Shown here: in pieces, positions 1-28,800 of the stretch
How the letters are laid out: each line of letters opens with the position of its first letter
How positions within the stretch are numbered: the stretch's first letter is position 1
Program-made: the position numbers and the translations under genes
Source of the DNA: Hormiphora californensis
Lineage: Eukaryota > Ctenophora > Tentaculata > Cydippida > Pleurobrachiidae
DNA length: 64,000 bases
Direction: 5' to 3'
Assembly (NCBI GenBank): GCA_020137815.1
Contig: CM035354.1
Span: forward strand, 4,544,796-4,608,795
Notes under the pieces: model-generated
Seen by the model: only the letters and a program-made list of their open reading frames with translations
What the model was told of the DNA's origin: nothing
Databases searched by the model: none

Positions 1-702
1 AGTTATCCTAGCAATTGGAATACTGGAGCTACTTGATGAATACACCCTTCTCATCGTGTCAGGTATAATATAGGGAACAGAATCAGTAGACCCGGGTTGT
101 GGAGGATAGATCAACAGTCCCTTCCAGCCCCAACCCCCCCCCCCCCCCGTCTGTAACCCCTCCCCCTTGCCTGTCTGTCACGTTAAACCCCGTCTCACCT
201 TTGTCATGTTGCTCACGGTTGCAGCTCGTATAATTTAGATCAAATGATGCTATTCCGAGATGCGTGGGTGTGTTTTGAATTCACAGATAACAGCTATGAG
301 AGAGAGGTGTTTCAAAATCCTTTCTCAATCTCATTTTCTAATCTAATTTTGATATTTCTGTTTCCAGGCAGTATTCAAGGTGTGAGCACCGGGTTTTTCC
401 TTTACATCACCTTCGCAGAAATGCTCTTCCAAGAGATGAAGAGTAAACATGATTCCGCTTTAAAGGTGAGGGAGACCGAGAGGGAGATTGAGAGAGAGAC
501 TGAGAGGAGGATTGAGAGGGATACTGAGAGGGACAAAATATTGAGACCGAGAGGGAAGATACCGAGAAGGAAAGAGGGAAAAAGACCGAATTCACTATTA
601 CCATTTCTCTCTCTCCTACAGGTATCATTCATGACATTTGGAGTTCTACTGGTAACCATCTCCACCATCTGGCATAACTGGAACGGGGACCATGCCCATT
701 AG
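1..702 (+). CDS. ZIP (SLC39) zinc transporter, C-terminal exons
   Basis: Partial gene running in from the left edge. Exons read as 1-62, 368-465 and 622-702; the phases join cleanly (one base of a Gly codon before the second exon, then phase 0) and the frame stops at TAG 700-702. The second exon carries the family's late membrane segment with GSIQGVSTGFFLYITFAEML, which matches the G-x-x-x-G-T-F-L-Y-V-T-F-x-E block of ZIP1/2/3-type transporters. The last exon is one more hydrophobic helix (VSFMTFGVLLVTISTI) and a short His/Asp tail, as expected for the extracellular C-terminus. ZIP proteins import zinc (or iron/manganese) into the cytosol across the plasma or organelle membrane. The subfamily cannot be set from about 80 residues. 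The identity is recognised from memory; the splice sites are seen directly. Confidence 0.87.
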
Positions 703-744
703 CTGGACAAATTAGCGGTCAGGGGTGCCCTTTAAATACTGGCG

Positions 745-880
745 TTTTGAAGCTGTTTTAGATGTGAGAGAGAGAGAGTTTTAAAAGTGACAGAGAGAGA
801 GTTTTAAAAGTGACAGAGAGAGCGTTTTAAAAGTGAGTAGTGACAGAGAGAGAGAGTTTTAAAAGTGGGAGAGAAAGATC
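745..880 (+). repeat. Short tandem repeat just after the ZIP stop codon
   Basis: About four copies of a 26-30 bp unit combining a GAGAGA tract with GTTTTAAAAGTG. It starts some 45 bases after the ZIP stop and probably lies in the 3' UTR. Confidence 0.7.
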
Positions 881-2193
881 AGAGGCTTTTTCTGTGTGAG
901 TGAGAGACAGATGTATCTTTGATGGACAAGGGTCCCAATGGATCCCCTACTCTTGTCAGTCTAAAGTAAACCTTGAATGGTTCCAAAATGGAAGCTAAAA
1001 ACTGAAACAAAAGTTTTAGAAAAGTTTTAGAGAAACTAGGATCTAATTTTTTATACTTTTTGTAATTGTCTCAAAATCAACACTTTAGATAGGTAAAAAG
1101 ATTTAAATAATATTTTTAGTTTAGATAGTATCGGTGAGGAGTCCTCACTATCTGAGGACGGTCTGAGTTTACCTGGTCCACAACAATACAGTGACATAAT
1201 GATGCGTTACAAAGTGTGCAACACAGTACGGGATTTTTATAAAATTTAGTACAACTATTATAAAAACACTGATTGATTTGCAGTACTGCACATTGGCATA
1301 TGAGAGCATAAATTTATGCGGATTTATATTGATTATATTATTTTTAAATATACAAATATAATTAGATAATTGTAGATGGAACTATAAGTAAATATTGATA
1401 ACGTTTCAAGTTTTAAAAAACGGAATTGCGTTTATTATATTCATATATCATTATCAATGAAATTGAGTTTGACAACAAAGGACTGTCAAAGTGTAACTGT
1501 GTGAGATTTTGCATTTGTATTTGTATATAATTATGTTATAAATTCGGTACGAGCGAGAAGAAGTGTTTTGATTTGATTACCTCAATTTCATATCGGTCGA
1601 TCGATTCCTCTGGTAATTGCACTGCTCGGGTCAGAATGTCGATTGTCGGACGATGCTCAACATTATGCAATTTGGGTATGCTTATAGCAGCCATCCTCAG
1701 TGCAGCTGTACCTGATCCGTCCCGGGTCCTAGAATTAAACTTGGATAAATTCTATGCGCGCGCGAAAAATTTCAATTCGCGATGCTTAATGAATATGCGC
1801 GCGCGCGTGAGGTCTCAATTTTTCAGATCTCGGTTTTGAGATTTTCACTGCACAGAAAGCTTTTAAAAGAGTTTCCACCACGATTTGAAAATCGATGCCT
1901 TCAGCCTTATGACTTATCCCGCACTACTATTTCCTATAGGGTCGGTAGCATTTGCCAACACGATAGCTCATACGCTCGTTTGAGGGGCCTGCAGCGTATG
2001 TGTGACTGTGTTTCTCAAGTTTAGGAAACTGAAGCGGTTACTTTAGATTGCTTATAATATTCGTACGGCATTCGAAGTTCAAATTGGAATCCATTGTCCA
2101 AGGTACCATATTACCGAAATATAACGGGTAGGTCATCCTCTAAAGTCTAAAGTTCTAAACACAGAACTTACAAACCAACAAACAAACAAGTAA

Positions 2194-2376
2194 CCCGGTC
2201 GCTTGTAGTGGGAAAACGGTAATGGAAAACGGAGATACAGTAAGACGACGCGCAACCGTGGCCAATCAGGACGCTAGTACGTGCTGAACACATGCACTTT
2301 TTGCTGTGCACGTTATGCAAAGTGTGCGTCTCATTACTGTATTTCCATTACGGTAATACGACTACAAGCGGCACTG
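2194..2376 (+). mobile_element. PIF/Harbinger-like MITE, copy 1
   Basis: A 183-bp element flanked by TAA (2191-2193) and TTA (2377-2379), fitting the 3-bp TWA target duplication of PIF/Harbinger elements. Its ends are imperfect inverted repeats related to CACGGTCGCTTGTAGT and CAGTGCTGCTTGTAGT. No transposase reading frame is present. Four more copies lie at 2380, 3194, 21768 and 31913. It abuts copy 2 head to head, sharing one TTA. Confidence 0.75.
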
Positions 2377-2379
2377 TTA

Positions 2380-2717
2380 CAGTGCTGCTTGTAGTCGTAT
2401 TACCGTAATGGAAATAAAGTCGGAATTTTTGAAGTTGTCACCCCCCCTCTTCGTGCGCGGAATGTTTTTGCGTGTCACATCACATGTTAACGTGTGGTGT
2501 GCGCTGTCAAAATAGATAAATTTCACATGCGCGGTCATTTTGGGGTGACAACTTCAAAAAATCCGACTTTACAGTAATGAGACGCACACGTTGCATAACG
2601 CTGCAGGCAAAAAGTGCATGTGTTCAGCACGTACTAGTGCCCTGATTGGCCACGGTTGTGCGTCGTCTTACTGTATCTCCGTTTTCCATTACCGTTTTCC
2701 CACTACAAGCGACCGTG
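2380..2717 (-). mobile_element. PIF/Harbinger-like MITE, copy 2, split by a nested MITE
   Basis: Reverse-oriented copy of the 183-bp family, starting CAGTGCTGCTTG and ending CGACCGTG before TAA at 2718-2720. It is lengthened by a 153-bp second element inserted at 2417-2569. Removing that insert restores the same internal sequence as copy 1. Confidence 0.75.
2417..2569. mobile_element. Nested fold-back MITE with TA target duplication
   Basis: 153 bp with long inverted ends (AAGTCGGAATTTTTGAAGTT and its complement), flanked by TA at 2415-2416 and 2570-2571. A TA duplication fits the Tc1/mariner superfamily. It has no coding capacity. A diverged relative is at 40385-40535: both share an inner stretch reading GTGCGCGGAAT then CACATGTTAACGTGT. 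Confidence 0.75.
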
Positions 2718-2801
2718 TAAAGCTCGATAAAGTGCCAAAATTTAAAAAAATTGTTTCTACTCAGCTACTTGAGGGAAAAGAATAAGCATCCTTTCAATTT
2801 A

Positions 2802-3138
2802 CAGTCCTGTCGACATCTACACTTCAAATCTCCGAATTTCAAATTTTCGGTTCAAATGTGTAGACTAGGTAATTCAAACCAATGCGGAGAAATGAGCGAC
2901 AAAATTGGTGAGCTACAACCCAGCCAGGAGCCTTAGAATTTGACGAGGAATCTCGTGGTGCCGGTCGTTTTCCTCAAATCGAAAATTGATTTTTTGACCT
3001 TTCTGGGCCTCTACTGGCTGCCCAAGTGGGCTATGAGAAGTGCCAACCCTCCCCAGCAGTTTCAATTTACCTAGTCTACACATTTGAACCGAAAATTTGA
3101 AATTCGGAGATTTGAAGTGTAGATGTCGACAGGACTGG
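2802..3138. repeat. Fold-back (inverted repeat) element
   Basis: Two arms of about 70 bp (roughly 2802-2873 and 3066-3138) are near-perfect reverse complements, outer ends CAGTCCTGTCGACATC and its complement, around a unique centre of about 190 bp. No clear target duplication is visible. Confidence 0.7.
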
Positions 3139-3193
3139 TATCATAGAGTAACGCCGTATTTAACCTATCACTGATAGTTCATAGTATCAGTTA

Positions 3194-3374
3194 CACGGTC
3201 GCTTGTAGTGGGAAAACGGTAATGGAAAACGAAGATACAGTAAGACGACGCGCAACCGTGACCAATCAGGGCGCTAGTACGTGCTGACACATGAACTTTT
3301 TGCTGCGTGTTATGCACCGTGCGCGTCTCCTTACTGTATTTTGCGTTACCGTATTTTGACTGCAAGCAGCACTG
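3194..3374 (+). mobile_element. PIF/Harbinger-like MITE, copy 3
   Basis: 181-bp copy between TTA (3191-3193) and TAA (3375-3377). It is itself bracketed by a 45-bp direct repeat (3149-3193 and 3375-3419) that begins TAACGCCGTATTTAACC, so the element sits between two copies of its flank. Confidence 0.75.
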
Positions 3375-3799
3375 TAACGCCGTATTTAACCTATCACTGA
3401 TAGTTCATAGCATCAGTTATATAACAGTTGTATACTATCTAATATCTATTATGGCTTGTGTTTACCTGCGTACGGCATTTGTATGGCACGTCAAGTATGG
3501 GGGCTGTATATTAAGTGCACTGGTACTGGTAGTGCCATGGGTATTATGCCATTACCGCACATTACCAACGCGTCACTGCACCATCTCTCTCTCCACTTTG
3601 CCCTCCATTTCCACATGTCACTGAAGTCCAAACATGGGGGGAGTAGTACACCACAATCACTGAGCTGAGAGATAGGCGATGCTGGATTTCATTATTGACC
3701 ACGGTATTGACACACCACTGTGTAATAGCACTGCTGCGATCAATAGAAGGGGGCCAATAAGGATATTATATAAAAGATCGGGCGGTATATGTACTTTGT

Positions 3800-3841
3800 A
3801 TCTCTCTATCTCACTCTATCTCTCTCTCTATCTCTCTCTCA

Positions 3842-3914
<73 letters not shown>
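3800..3914. repeat. (CT)n microsatellite
   Basis: CT-rich tract, uninterrupted for about 65 bases at its end. The Ser-Leu reading frames across it are repeat artefacts. Confidence 0.95.
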
Positions 3915-3916
<2 letters not shown>

Positions 3917-4487
3917 CTCTATCCCTCTCTCCCTATAGCTCCACCTTCTTTGACACACTACTATCTCCCTAAGATCTCCCTCACTTCTTCCTCCGGACCT
4001 CCCATCTCCCTTGCCTCCGTTATAGTCCCTCCCTTACTCGATTTCGCGGTTCGGGTGACGTTTATCATAAGATCCATATTCCATTGTAACCTGCCTTACT
4101 TCTTTCTCTCTCTATTTCCCTCTCTCTTCCTAGACAGATCGCTTTCTCATTTTCGCCCTACTCTGTCAATTTGTCGTTCAATATTGCACTAAGAATCCTT
4201 CTCGCCGTATTACTGAACTTGCTATGATCCTTTAGTATAGCTTCGCTGCACGAATAATATAAGAATCGTTTTATACTGCATCTCCCCCTCTATCTCTCTT
4301 CTCCCCTCTCTCTATCTATATATCTCTCTTCTCCCCTCTCTCTGTCTATCTCTCTCTCTCTATCTATTCCTCCCTCTTTCTCTCTATGAGTATGATCATT
4401 TTCAGACATTTCTAGCTGTCAGTGGGCCACTAATTATCACAGCTCGTCAGTATACCTAGTGTCTGAAAGGGTGCAATAGACGCTTTC

Positions 4488-4744
<257 letters not shown>

Positions 4745-5466
4745 AAAGTAACCGAGTATATAATCACATTGTGTCCTGGACACATAATCATCATTAGCAT
4801 CTCTCTCTGTGTGTGATCGGACCAGGGTACCGGGGTACAACCCGAGACACCAGAACTACGTCGCGTTAGATCCCCCCTTCAGTACGCTCTCAATTGATCT
4901 GATATATATAGAGAGCTGGTGGTCCCATTGTTTGATCTGTTACCACCACCATCTTGATTGCATCTCCATTCCAATTGATGGCTACCATGCTCATGGTGTA
5001 TACATTGATCTGTGCAGTGCTGTTTATCTTCTCATTTAGTCAGCCCAATTCAGCGGGTAATCACTTCTTCTAAATATAGTGCAAGGGCAGAATATATATT
5101 TAATCTTGATAAATCGTAACTCCAAAATTGTTTTACTATCTGGAACTCTAAGCTAGTAGTCAACATTGGCATAAACATATTACTATTAGAAGCTGTCAGA
5201 GCATTGGCCCTATTCTCATTTCTTTCAAATACTGATAATTATAAGAGTACACGATAATCACGGTCAGAGCATTGGCCTGACAGAGTTGAAACTTGAAGTG
5301 CTTTACTAAGTAGTTGGTTGTTTTGATATTGTCATTTATCTTAGTCAGTATCTACTGCATCCTGATTCGTTTTCCCTTTCCCATTTCCCCTTCCTACTGT
5401 TAGTACCTAGGACTAAATGTGTAGTTACATCAGTCATATAGTTTCAATACCCAAACACAGGTCACC

Positions 5467-21242
<15,776 letters not shown>

Positions 21243-21767
21243 AAATCCAATTTTCAGTAAAATGTTGTTCTCAATGTGTCTTTTTAGCAGCCAACAGTGC
21301 TGGGCAATATCAATAATCCTATGCTTAAAGAAACAAGACAGCAGTGACTGTATCGGACCTTGTGGATGATCAAGTCATATCCATTACCCAAGCACATTGC
21401 CAATGCCACTGTGCCAGATCTGCAGCAACTTCGATCATAAACGTAGGGCGCGCTTGTCTTAACATTGAGAGAGTGGCGCAGCACGACGCGCGCACGTGGG
21501 AACTGGTTTGCAGAATACAGAGGACCCTTGCTGCAAAAGTACGAGACATATTCATTATTCGGTCGTCGAGACATGAATAAATGACGTGATTAAGCAATTA
21601 ATCAACGACAAATAGTTATCAGGGCTCTGGTTGTCTGGGGGTGCATAACTATCATGCAATTATCAACCCGTGTCTTTGGTAGAATGGAGTACAAACGGTT
21701 AAAAGTTTTAATAACAAGAATATCAAACGAATAAAACACATATATCACAAAGCCATTTCCAATCTAA

Positions 21768-21948
21768 CAGTGCTGCTTGTAGTCAAATTACCGTAATGAA
21801 AATACAGTAAGGAGACGCGCACGGTGTATAACTCGCGGCAAAAAGTTCATGTGTCAGCACGTACTAGCGCCCTGATTGGTCACGGTTGCGCGTCGTCTTA
21901 CTGTATCTTTCGTTTTCCATTACCGTTTTCCCACTACAAGCGACCGTG
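21768..21948 (-). mobile_element. PIF/Harbinger-like MITE, copy 4
   Basis: 181 bp with exact TAA on both sides (21765-21767 and 21949-21951), ends CAGTGCTGCTTG and CAAGCGACCGTG. It lies in the spacer between the GPCR and the convergent transporter gene. Confidence 0.8.
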
Positions 21949-22067
21949 TAATAAATGATTGGTAAAATCAGAATCTCTGCAACACGATAAAGTAAAACGT
22001 TTCTTCTGACTGAGAGTAGTAATTGTACATTGTACAACTCAACTCAAATTTGGGCACGTAGCACCCT

Positions 22068-22730
22068 TGGTGACATAGACACCGTGCGCGACCAAGATTG
22101 AGCTCACACACAGGTGTCTGCTCCGCCTCAAAAAGGGTCGTTTCTTTCAAGAGATGTTGCACGCGATCCACTCGACCGATTTGCATCCGGTTTGTTGCAA
22201 AAGACTACAAATGATCCTAATATACTGGAAAATACCCGAGAAGTTTGTCTGTCAACAGGAAGTGGGTCAAAATTGACACTAGAGTCAAACCTATAATCTG
22301 GCTTCCGAGAGTTTCTGCACTACGCCCATGCGATTTAGAAGATATTGGGAGATATGTTGATGCAATTAGCATCAGCTAATAATGCCGGGTATTTTCCAGT
22401 ACTCACAAGAGTTCAACCTATCTTCTAATACCCTCAGATTCATTCTACACCGTCTGGGAGTGGTGCAAAAAGGCTCGGAAGCCAGATTATAGATTTGACT
22501 TCAGTGTCAATTTTGACCCACTTCCTGTTGACAGACAAACTTCTCGGGTATTTTCCAGTAATCTAGGACCAATTTCTAGTCTTTTGCGACAAACCGGATG
22601 CAAATCGGTCCAGTGGATCACGTGCAATTTGGCTTGAAAGACACGACCCTTTTTTAGGGGGCGGAGCGGACACCTATGTGCGAGCTCGATCTCGCGTCGC
22701 ACGCAATAGGTGTCAATGTCACCAAGTAGC
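22068..22730. repeat. Fold-back element between two convergent genes
   Basis: Arms of about 250 bp (22068-22318 and 22475-22730) are diverged reverse complements, outer ends GGTGACATAGACACC and GGTGTCAATGTCACC. Short frames that mirror each other in the arms are repeat-derived. Together with the MITE it fills most of 21243-22865; no gene is seen there. Confidence 0.75.
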
Positions 22731-22865
22731 ACCCCTCTGTGTTCACTGAACAGTGTTCACGGCCAAAACTGAACTGTATTTAACAAACATTGCTTGGAAT
22801 CCAATAATCCATGATAAATCCAAGATTGAGTACTACTCAAGTTCATAGTTTGAAGGAATTGTCTA

Positions 22866-25800
22866 TCAGAAGCCGTTGCCGCTTCTCAGATGATGATTAG
22901 ACGGTTTATATCTCATAAAGAAGAATCCAGTCATATTCAGAAGCATGAAAGATGCCAGAAGAAGAAAGTAGTTGTCAATTTTCCCGTGGTTTAGATTGTT
23001 GCAGATCCAAGGGTCGCCAACATTCGTAGATATCGTCTTAACCAGTACCAATAGGAGGATCTGAAGGGGAGGTGCTGTTAAAAAGAGGGAGAGGGAGGAT
23101 CTGAGGCCGAGGGAGGTAGGGATCACACACGCGGTGACATTGAGTACACGTACAACTGTGACGTAGATCTTTAATTTGTCATCAAGAAAGTGATACCTAT
23201 CTTTAGATTCTAGTGCAGTGGTAGTGGGAGTCTATTGCAGTATAACTAGCAGCTTTGGGAGTCTACAAGAGAGAATATGTCGCTACCGATGAGGTAGCGT
23301 CTCTGAAAATTGTTTTCCTCCCCCTGTCAATTGTTATATTATGTCAGCCTTGTGGAGCATTCTGCATTATAGCCATTTAAATCTAGCTTGCAGTCACCCC
23401 ATCCTTCTGACAATGCACATAATGCCAGTTTAAACCAATATCAATCGGGTATTGGCACAAAAGCACATACGTCTTGGTCTAATCGGTCTTTACCGATAAT
23501 CTTTTTCTTTGCAGATTTAAATGGTCCTGCTGCAACTGACAGATCGTTTCTTATGAGAGAAAACAGGGTACAGAACATTTTAACTCTAGCTAGAATTTTT
23601 AATGGGATTTATCGATTTAGATACGTACGTCTTTAGCTTCAGTGCCAGGAGGTATTTATATTTGTCTAGACATAAACTGCGAAATCAGTAATACTGCTGA
23701 TATTGTATGCTGCATTGTGATCTTTAACCAGGGGTAGTAAATAACGCTACGTTATTTCAAGAGAGTGACTTTAACAGCACTGCAATTATGCAATGTTGAT
23801 CGTTCTCGAAGGTGCCTTACCAAAGTTTTAATGTGCGGTACCACGAGCAAAGTGGGGTGACAAACCACATACACATGTTTAATACCACGTACTACGTAGT
23901 GGCACGTACCGCTTTGCCTGGCTAGTCTGTGTTTCGTAAAAGGAGGGTTAGAACATAACAACGTACCGCTAGTGTCTCTCCTAGGGCAGTTACAAGGAAG
24001 AACAAGCCCATGGCAAAACTTTTGAGATAGGGAGGTGCCTCAATGTAGACAAACTCCATCGCAGCAATAACCGCCAACACCTATAATAACACGGGGAAAT
24101 AGATGAGATATAGGCTATATATCATATAGCAATAACCGCCAACACCTATAACACGGGGGAATGGATGAGATATAGCCAAAACCTCTACTTTTATTCCTGA
24201 ACCGTAGAATCTATCTAACCCAACCGGGGAGGGAAATCAATAATATCACCTGCCCTGCTGCCCAGTTCCCAATATATCACCTGCCCTGCTGCCCAGTTCC
24301 CAATATATCACCTGCCCTGCTGCCCAATTCGCCAGATATCACCTGCCCTGCTGCCCAATTCCAAAGATATCATCTGCCCTGCTGCCCAATTCCCCAGATA
24401 TCACCTGCCCCGCTGCCCAATTCCCAAGATATCACCTACCCTGCTGCCCAATTCCCCAGATACCACCTGCCCTGCTGCCCAATTCCCCAGATATCACCTA
24501 CCCTGCTGCCCAATTCCCAAGATATCACCTTCCCTGCTGCCCAATTCCCCAGATATCACCTACCCTGCTGCCCAATTCTCCAGATATCACCTACCCTGCT
24601 GCCAAATTCCCCATATATCACCTACCCTGTTGCCCAATTCCCAAGATATCACCTGCCCTGCTGCCCAATTCCCAAGATATCAGCTAATCTGCTGCCCAGT
24701 TCCCCAGATATCACCTGCCCTGCTGCCCAATTCCCCAGATATCACCTGCCCTGCTGCCCAATTCCCAAGATATCACCTGCCCTGCTGCCCAATTCCCCAG
24801 ATATCACCTACCCTGCTGCCCAATTCCCAAGATATCACCTGCCCTGCTGCCCAATTCCCCAGATATCACCTAGCCCTGCTGCCCAATTCCCCAGATATCA
24901 CCTACCCTGCTGCCCAATTCCCCAGATATCACCTACCCTGCTGCCCAATTCCCCAGATATCACCTTGCCCTGCTGCCTAATTCCCAGATATCACCTACCC
25001 TGCTGCCCAATTCCCAGATATCACCTGCCCTGCTGCCCAATTCCCCAGATATCACCTGCCCTGCTGCCCAATTCCCAGATATCACCTACCCTGCTGCCAA
25101 ATTCCCCAGATATCACCTACCCTGCTGCCCAATTCCCAAGATATCACCTACCCTGCTGCCTAATTCCCCAGATATCACCTACCCTGCTGCCCAATTCCCA
25201 GATATGCCTAATTCCCAAGATATCACCTACCCTGCTGCACTGCCTAATTCCCCAGATATCACCTGCCCTGCCGCCTAATTCCTAAGATATCACCTGCCCT
25301 GCTGCCCAATTCCCCAGATATCACCTGCCCTGCTGCCTAATTCCCAAGATATCACCTGACCTGCTGCCTAATTCCCCAGATATCACCTGCCCTGCTGCCT
25401 AATTCCCCTGATATCACCTTGCCCTGCTGCCCAATTCCCAAGATATCACCTACCCTGCTGCCTAATTCCCCAGATATCACCTGCCCTCCTGCCTAATTCC
25501 CCAGATATCACCTGCCCTGCTGCCCAATTCCCCAGATATCACCTGCCCTGCTGCCCAATTCCCAAGATATCACCTGCCCTGCTGCCCAATTCCCCAGATA
25601 TCACCTGCCCTGCTGCCCAATTCCCCAGATATCACCTGCCCTGCTGCCCAATTCCCCAGATATCACCTGCCCTGCTGCCCAATTCCCCAGATATCACCTG
25701 CCCTGCTGCCAAATTCCCCAGATATCACCTGCCCTGCTGCACTGCCTAATTCCCCAGATATCACCTGCCCTGCCGCCTAATTCCTAAGATATCACCTGCC

Positions 25801-28800
25801 CTGCTGCCCAATTCCCCAGATATCACCTGCCCTACTGCCTAATTCCCAAGATATCACCTGACCTGCTGCCTAATTCCCCAGATATCACCTGCCCTGCTGC
25901 CTAATTCCCCTGATATCACCTTGCCCTGCTGCCCAATTCCAAGAGGATCATCTGCCCTGCTGCCCAATTCCCAAGATATCACCTGCCCTCGCTGCCCAAT
26001 TCCCAAGATATCACCTGACCCGCTGCCCAATTCCCCAGATATCACCTACCCTGCTGCCCAATTCCCCAGATATCACCTACCCTGCTGCCCAATTCCCAAG
26101 ATATCACCTGCCCTGCTGCCCAATTCCCCAGATATCACCTGCCCTGCTGCCCAATTCCCCAGATATCACCTGCCCTGCTGCCCAATTCCCAGGATATAAC
26201 CTGCCCTGCTGCCCAATTCCCCAGATATCACGTGCCCTGTTGCCCAATTCCCCAGATATCACCTGCCCTGCTGCCCAATTCCCCTGATATCACCTGCCCT
26301 GCTTCTCAATTACCAGATACCACCTGCCCTGCTACCTAATTCCCAAGATATCACCTACTCTGTTGCCCAATTCCCCTGATATCACCTACCCTGCTGCCAA
26401 ATTCTCCAGATATCACCTACCCTGCTGCCTAATTCCCCAGATATCACCTACTCTGCTGCCCAATTCCCCTGATACCACATACCTCGCTGCCCAATTCCCC
26501 TAATATCACCTGCCCTGCTGCCTAATTCCCCAGATATCACCTACCCTGCTGCCTAATTCCCCAGATATCACCTACCCTGCTACCTAATTCCCAAGATATC
26601 ACCCTGCCCTGCTGCCCAATTCCCCTGATATCACCTACCTCGCTAAGTGTTACGAAGAAGATCTGAGGCAACAACCAGACGAGAGCATCTGAAATGTTAA
26701 CCGTTAGTTTATTCTGAATTCAGATGATGAAAATGAAGTGTTAGTATGTGCTATTTCCGTGGGGAAAGGTCGAGATTTAGAATTGTTGGCTTCTGATTGG
26801 TTCGCACGCCCAGGCCGATAAATTCCCCAAACTTGGTGCTTACTGCTTTTATTATATAATAGACAATCATTCCCTACTGTTACAATAGACTAGGTAATCG
26901 ACAATCATTCGCTACTGTTATAAAACCTTACTAGGTAACTGTTCGGGTGACTCAGCAGGGATTTTAATGAACCCCCTAACTGCCAACTAGGCGGGGAATT
27001 GAAATGAGATAGTCGGCTCTCATATTAAATTCAAAATGGCACGAAAATATATTGTAGTTGTTCGGGGTCTGTATATTATATCGCTGCCAGCCCTCCTTTT
27101 GATTCTCAAAACGCTGCATGCTCAGGATGGGTAGTCAGACAGCTTAAATTATAAAGATAAATCGGGGATAAATCTAAAGGTTTAATCGGGTCGGCGCCAG
27201 ATAAAGATTAAATAAAGCTCTGGTGAATTCATAATCATGATAGATCTAAAGGTGTAACTAACTTGGTTCATTGACAACATAGGTTGTGTAGTTGTGGGCG
27301 TGATCCTTGTCTGAGTTGAAGTAGTGGACTGGAGTGGGACTCCACACACCATGAGGGTCCGTCATCTCTCGTTCAAGAGTTCCTACAACCTAATAAAGGT
27401 GTGAAAAGATACAATTTTACTCTGATGTGACAGCTTTCACTGTGTTGCCTGCCGCGGAGCTAAAAAATCTTGTTATCAATGTCTGACAACATGGTTCAGA
27501 ACACGCCGCGAGACTCTAACCGATCTCCGTACAATTTTACTCCTCCGTTTATTAATTTTAGGGAAATAAAGACATGTTAATGCTAGAATTTAATGGTAGC
27601 AGGTATGTATGTTTGGTACCGATAACAGATCGGGTTGTGCATGTATAAGGTATATTAACATGTACTACAACTGTTTACTGTGAACATGGGACTTGTCACC
27701 CAAAATATGTGTATTTACAGCACTCGACTCATACAGTTCACGGTCATCCTGTATATAATAGTATGACATCTGTAGCACACATACCGCAGCACAACAGAGT
27801 GAAATAGCAGCCAGAGCAAAGCCCATCATCATACGGGTGAAGTAGTTAATTTCCCAGTTCATTTTCCGTCGCAGGTAGGGGAAGCCCCAGTTAAGAAGGG
27901 GCACCTAGAGAGGACAGGGCAGGTTAATATGGCAAAGCTAAGGTTTCCTGCCCCCTCACCCCGTTTCCTGGCAGTTGATATCGTTTCATAGCCCTTTAAT
28001 TTACTCGGGTAGGTCAGTAATCACTAATAAGGTAGCCAGTATCTTGGTACACTTGTACAACCATTACTCGTTCGTTACGTTGCAGTTCGTTTCACTTTTG
28101 CTTGTCTCAGACACCAATAAGGGCTCTTCCCCTCACTAAAATGCAACTTAAATCCGTCTCAAATACCCATTTCCAGCACACATGACCTCCCAGTTACCAC
28201 TGAACTGTCTCTCGGGCCTGGCCTAGTCTCATCACTAAATTACAGCCACATTCATGGCCAATATTTGGAATTACGCATTTAATTCAATTTGGGAAACTTT
28301 GTACTTTGCCATTACGTGTTTGATAAAGGAGCACTAACAAGTCACAGAGCAGAATTCTATTCATTACTCGTTCGTTACGTTGCAGTTCGTTTCACTTTTG
28401 CTTGTCTCAGACACCAATAAGGGCTCTTCCCCTCACTAAAATGCAACTTAAATCCGTCTCAAATACCCATTTCCAGCACACATGACCTCCCAGTTACCAC
28501 TGAACTGTCTCTCGGGCCTGGCCTAGTCTCATCACTAAATTACAGCCACATTCATGGCCAATATTTGGAATTACGCATTTAATTCAATTTGGGAAACTTT
28601 GTACTTTGCCATTACGTGTTTGATAAAGGAGCACTAACAAGTCACAGAGCAGAATTCTATTCATTACTCGTTCGTTACGTTGCAGTTCGTTTCACTTTTG
28701 CTTGTCTCAGACACCAATAAGGGCTCTTCCCCTCACTAAAATGCAACTTAAATCCGTCTCAAATACCCATTTCCAGCACACATGACCTCCCAGTTACCAC

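Noticed and set aside
1573-2024. Two short plus-strand frames with CGCGCG stretches
   Set aside because: No signal, splice partner or recognisable motif; the region looks intergenic.
21284-21597. Overlapping frames of 75-96 codons after the GPCR stop
   Set aside because: Both strands are open over the same bases with no motif or splice context; likely chance or 3' UTR.
24630-26199. Proline/cysteine-rich frames across the 31-bp array
   Set aside because: Frames shift with each unit and belong to an intron of the minus-strand transporter.
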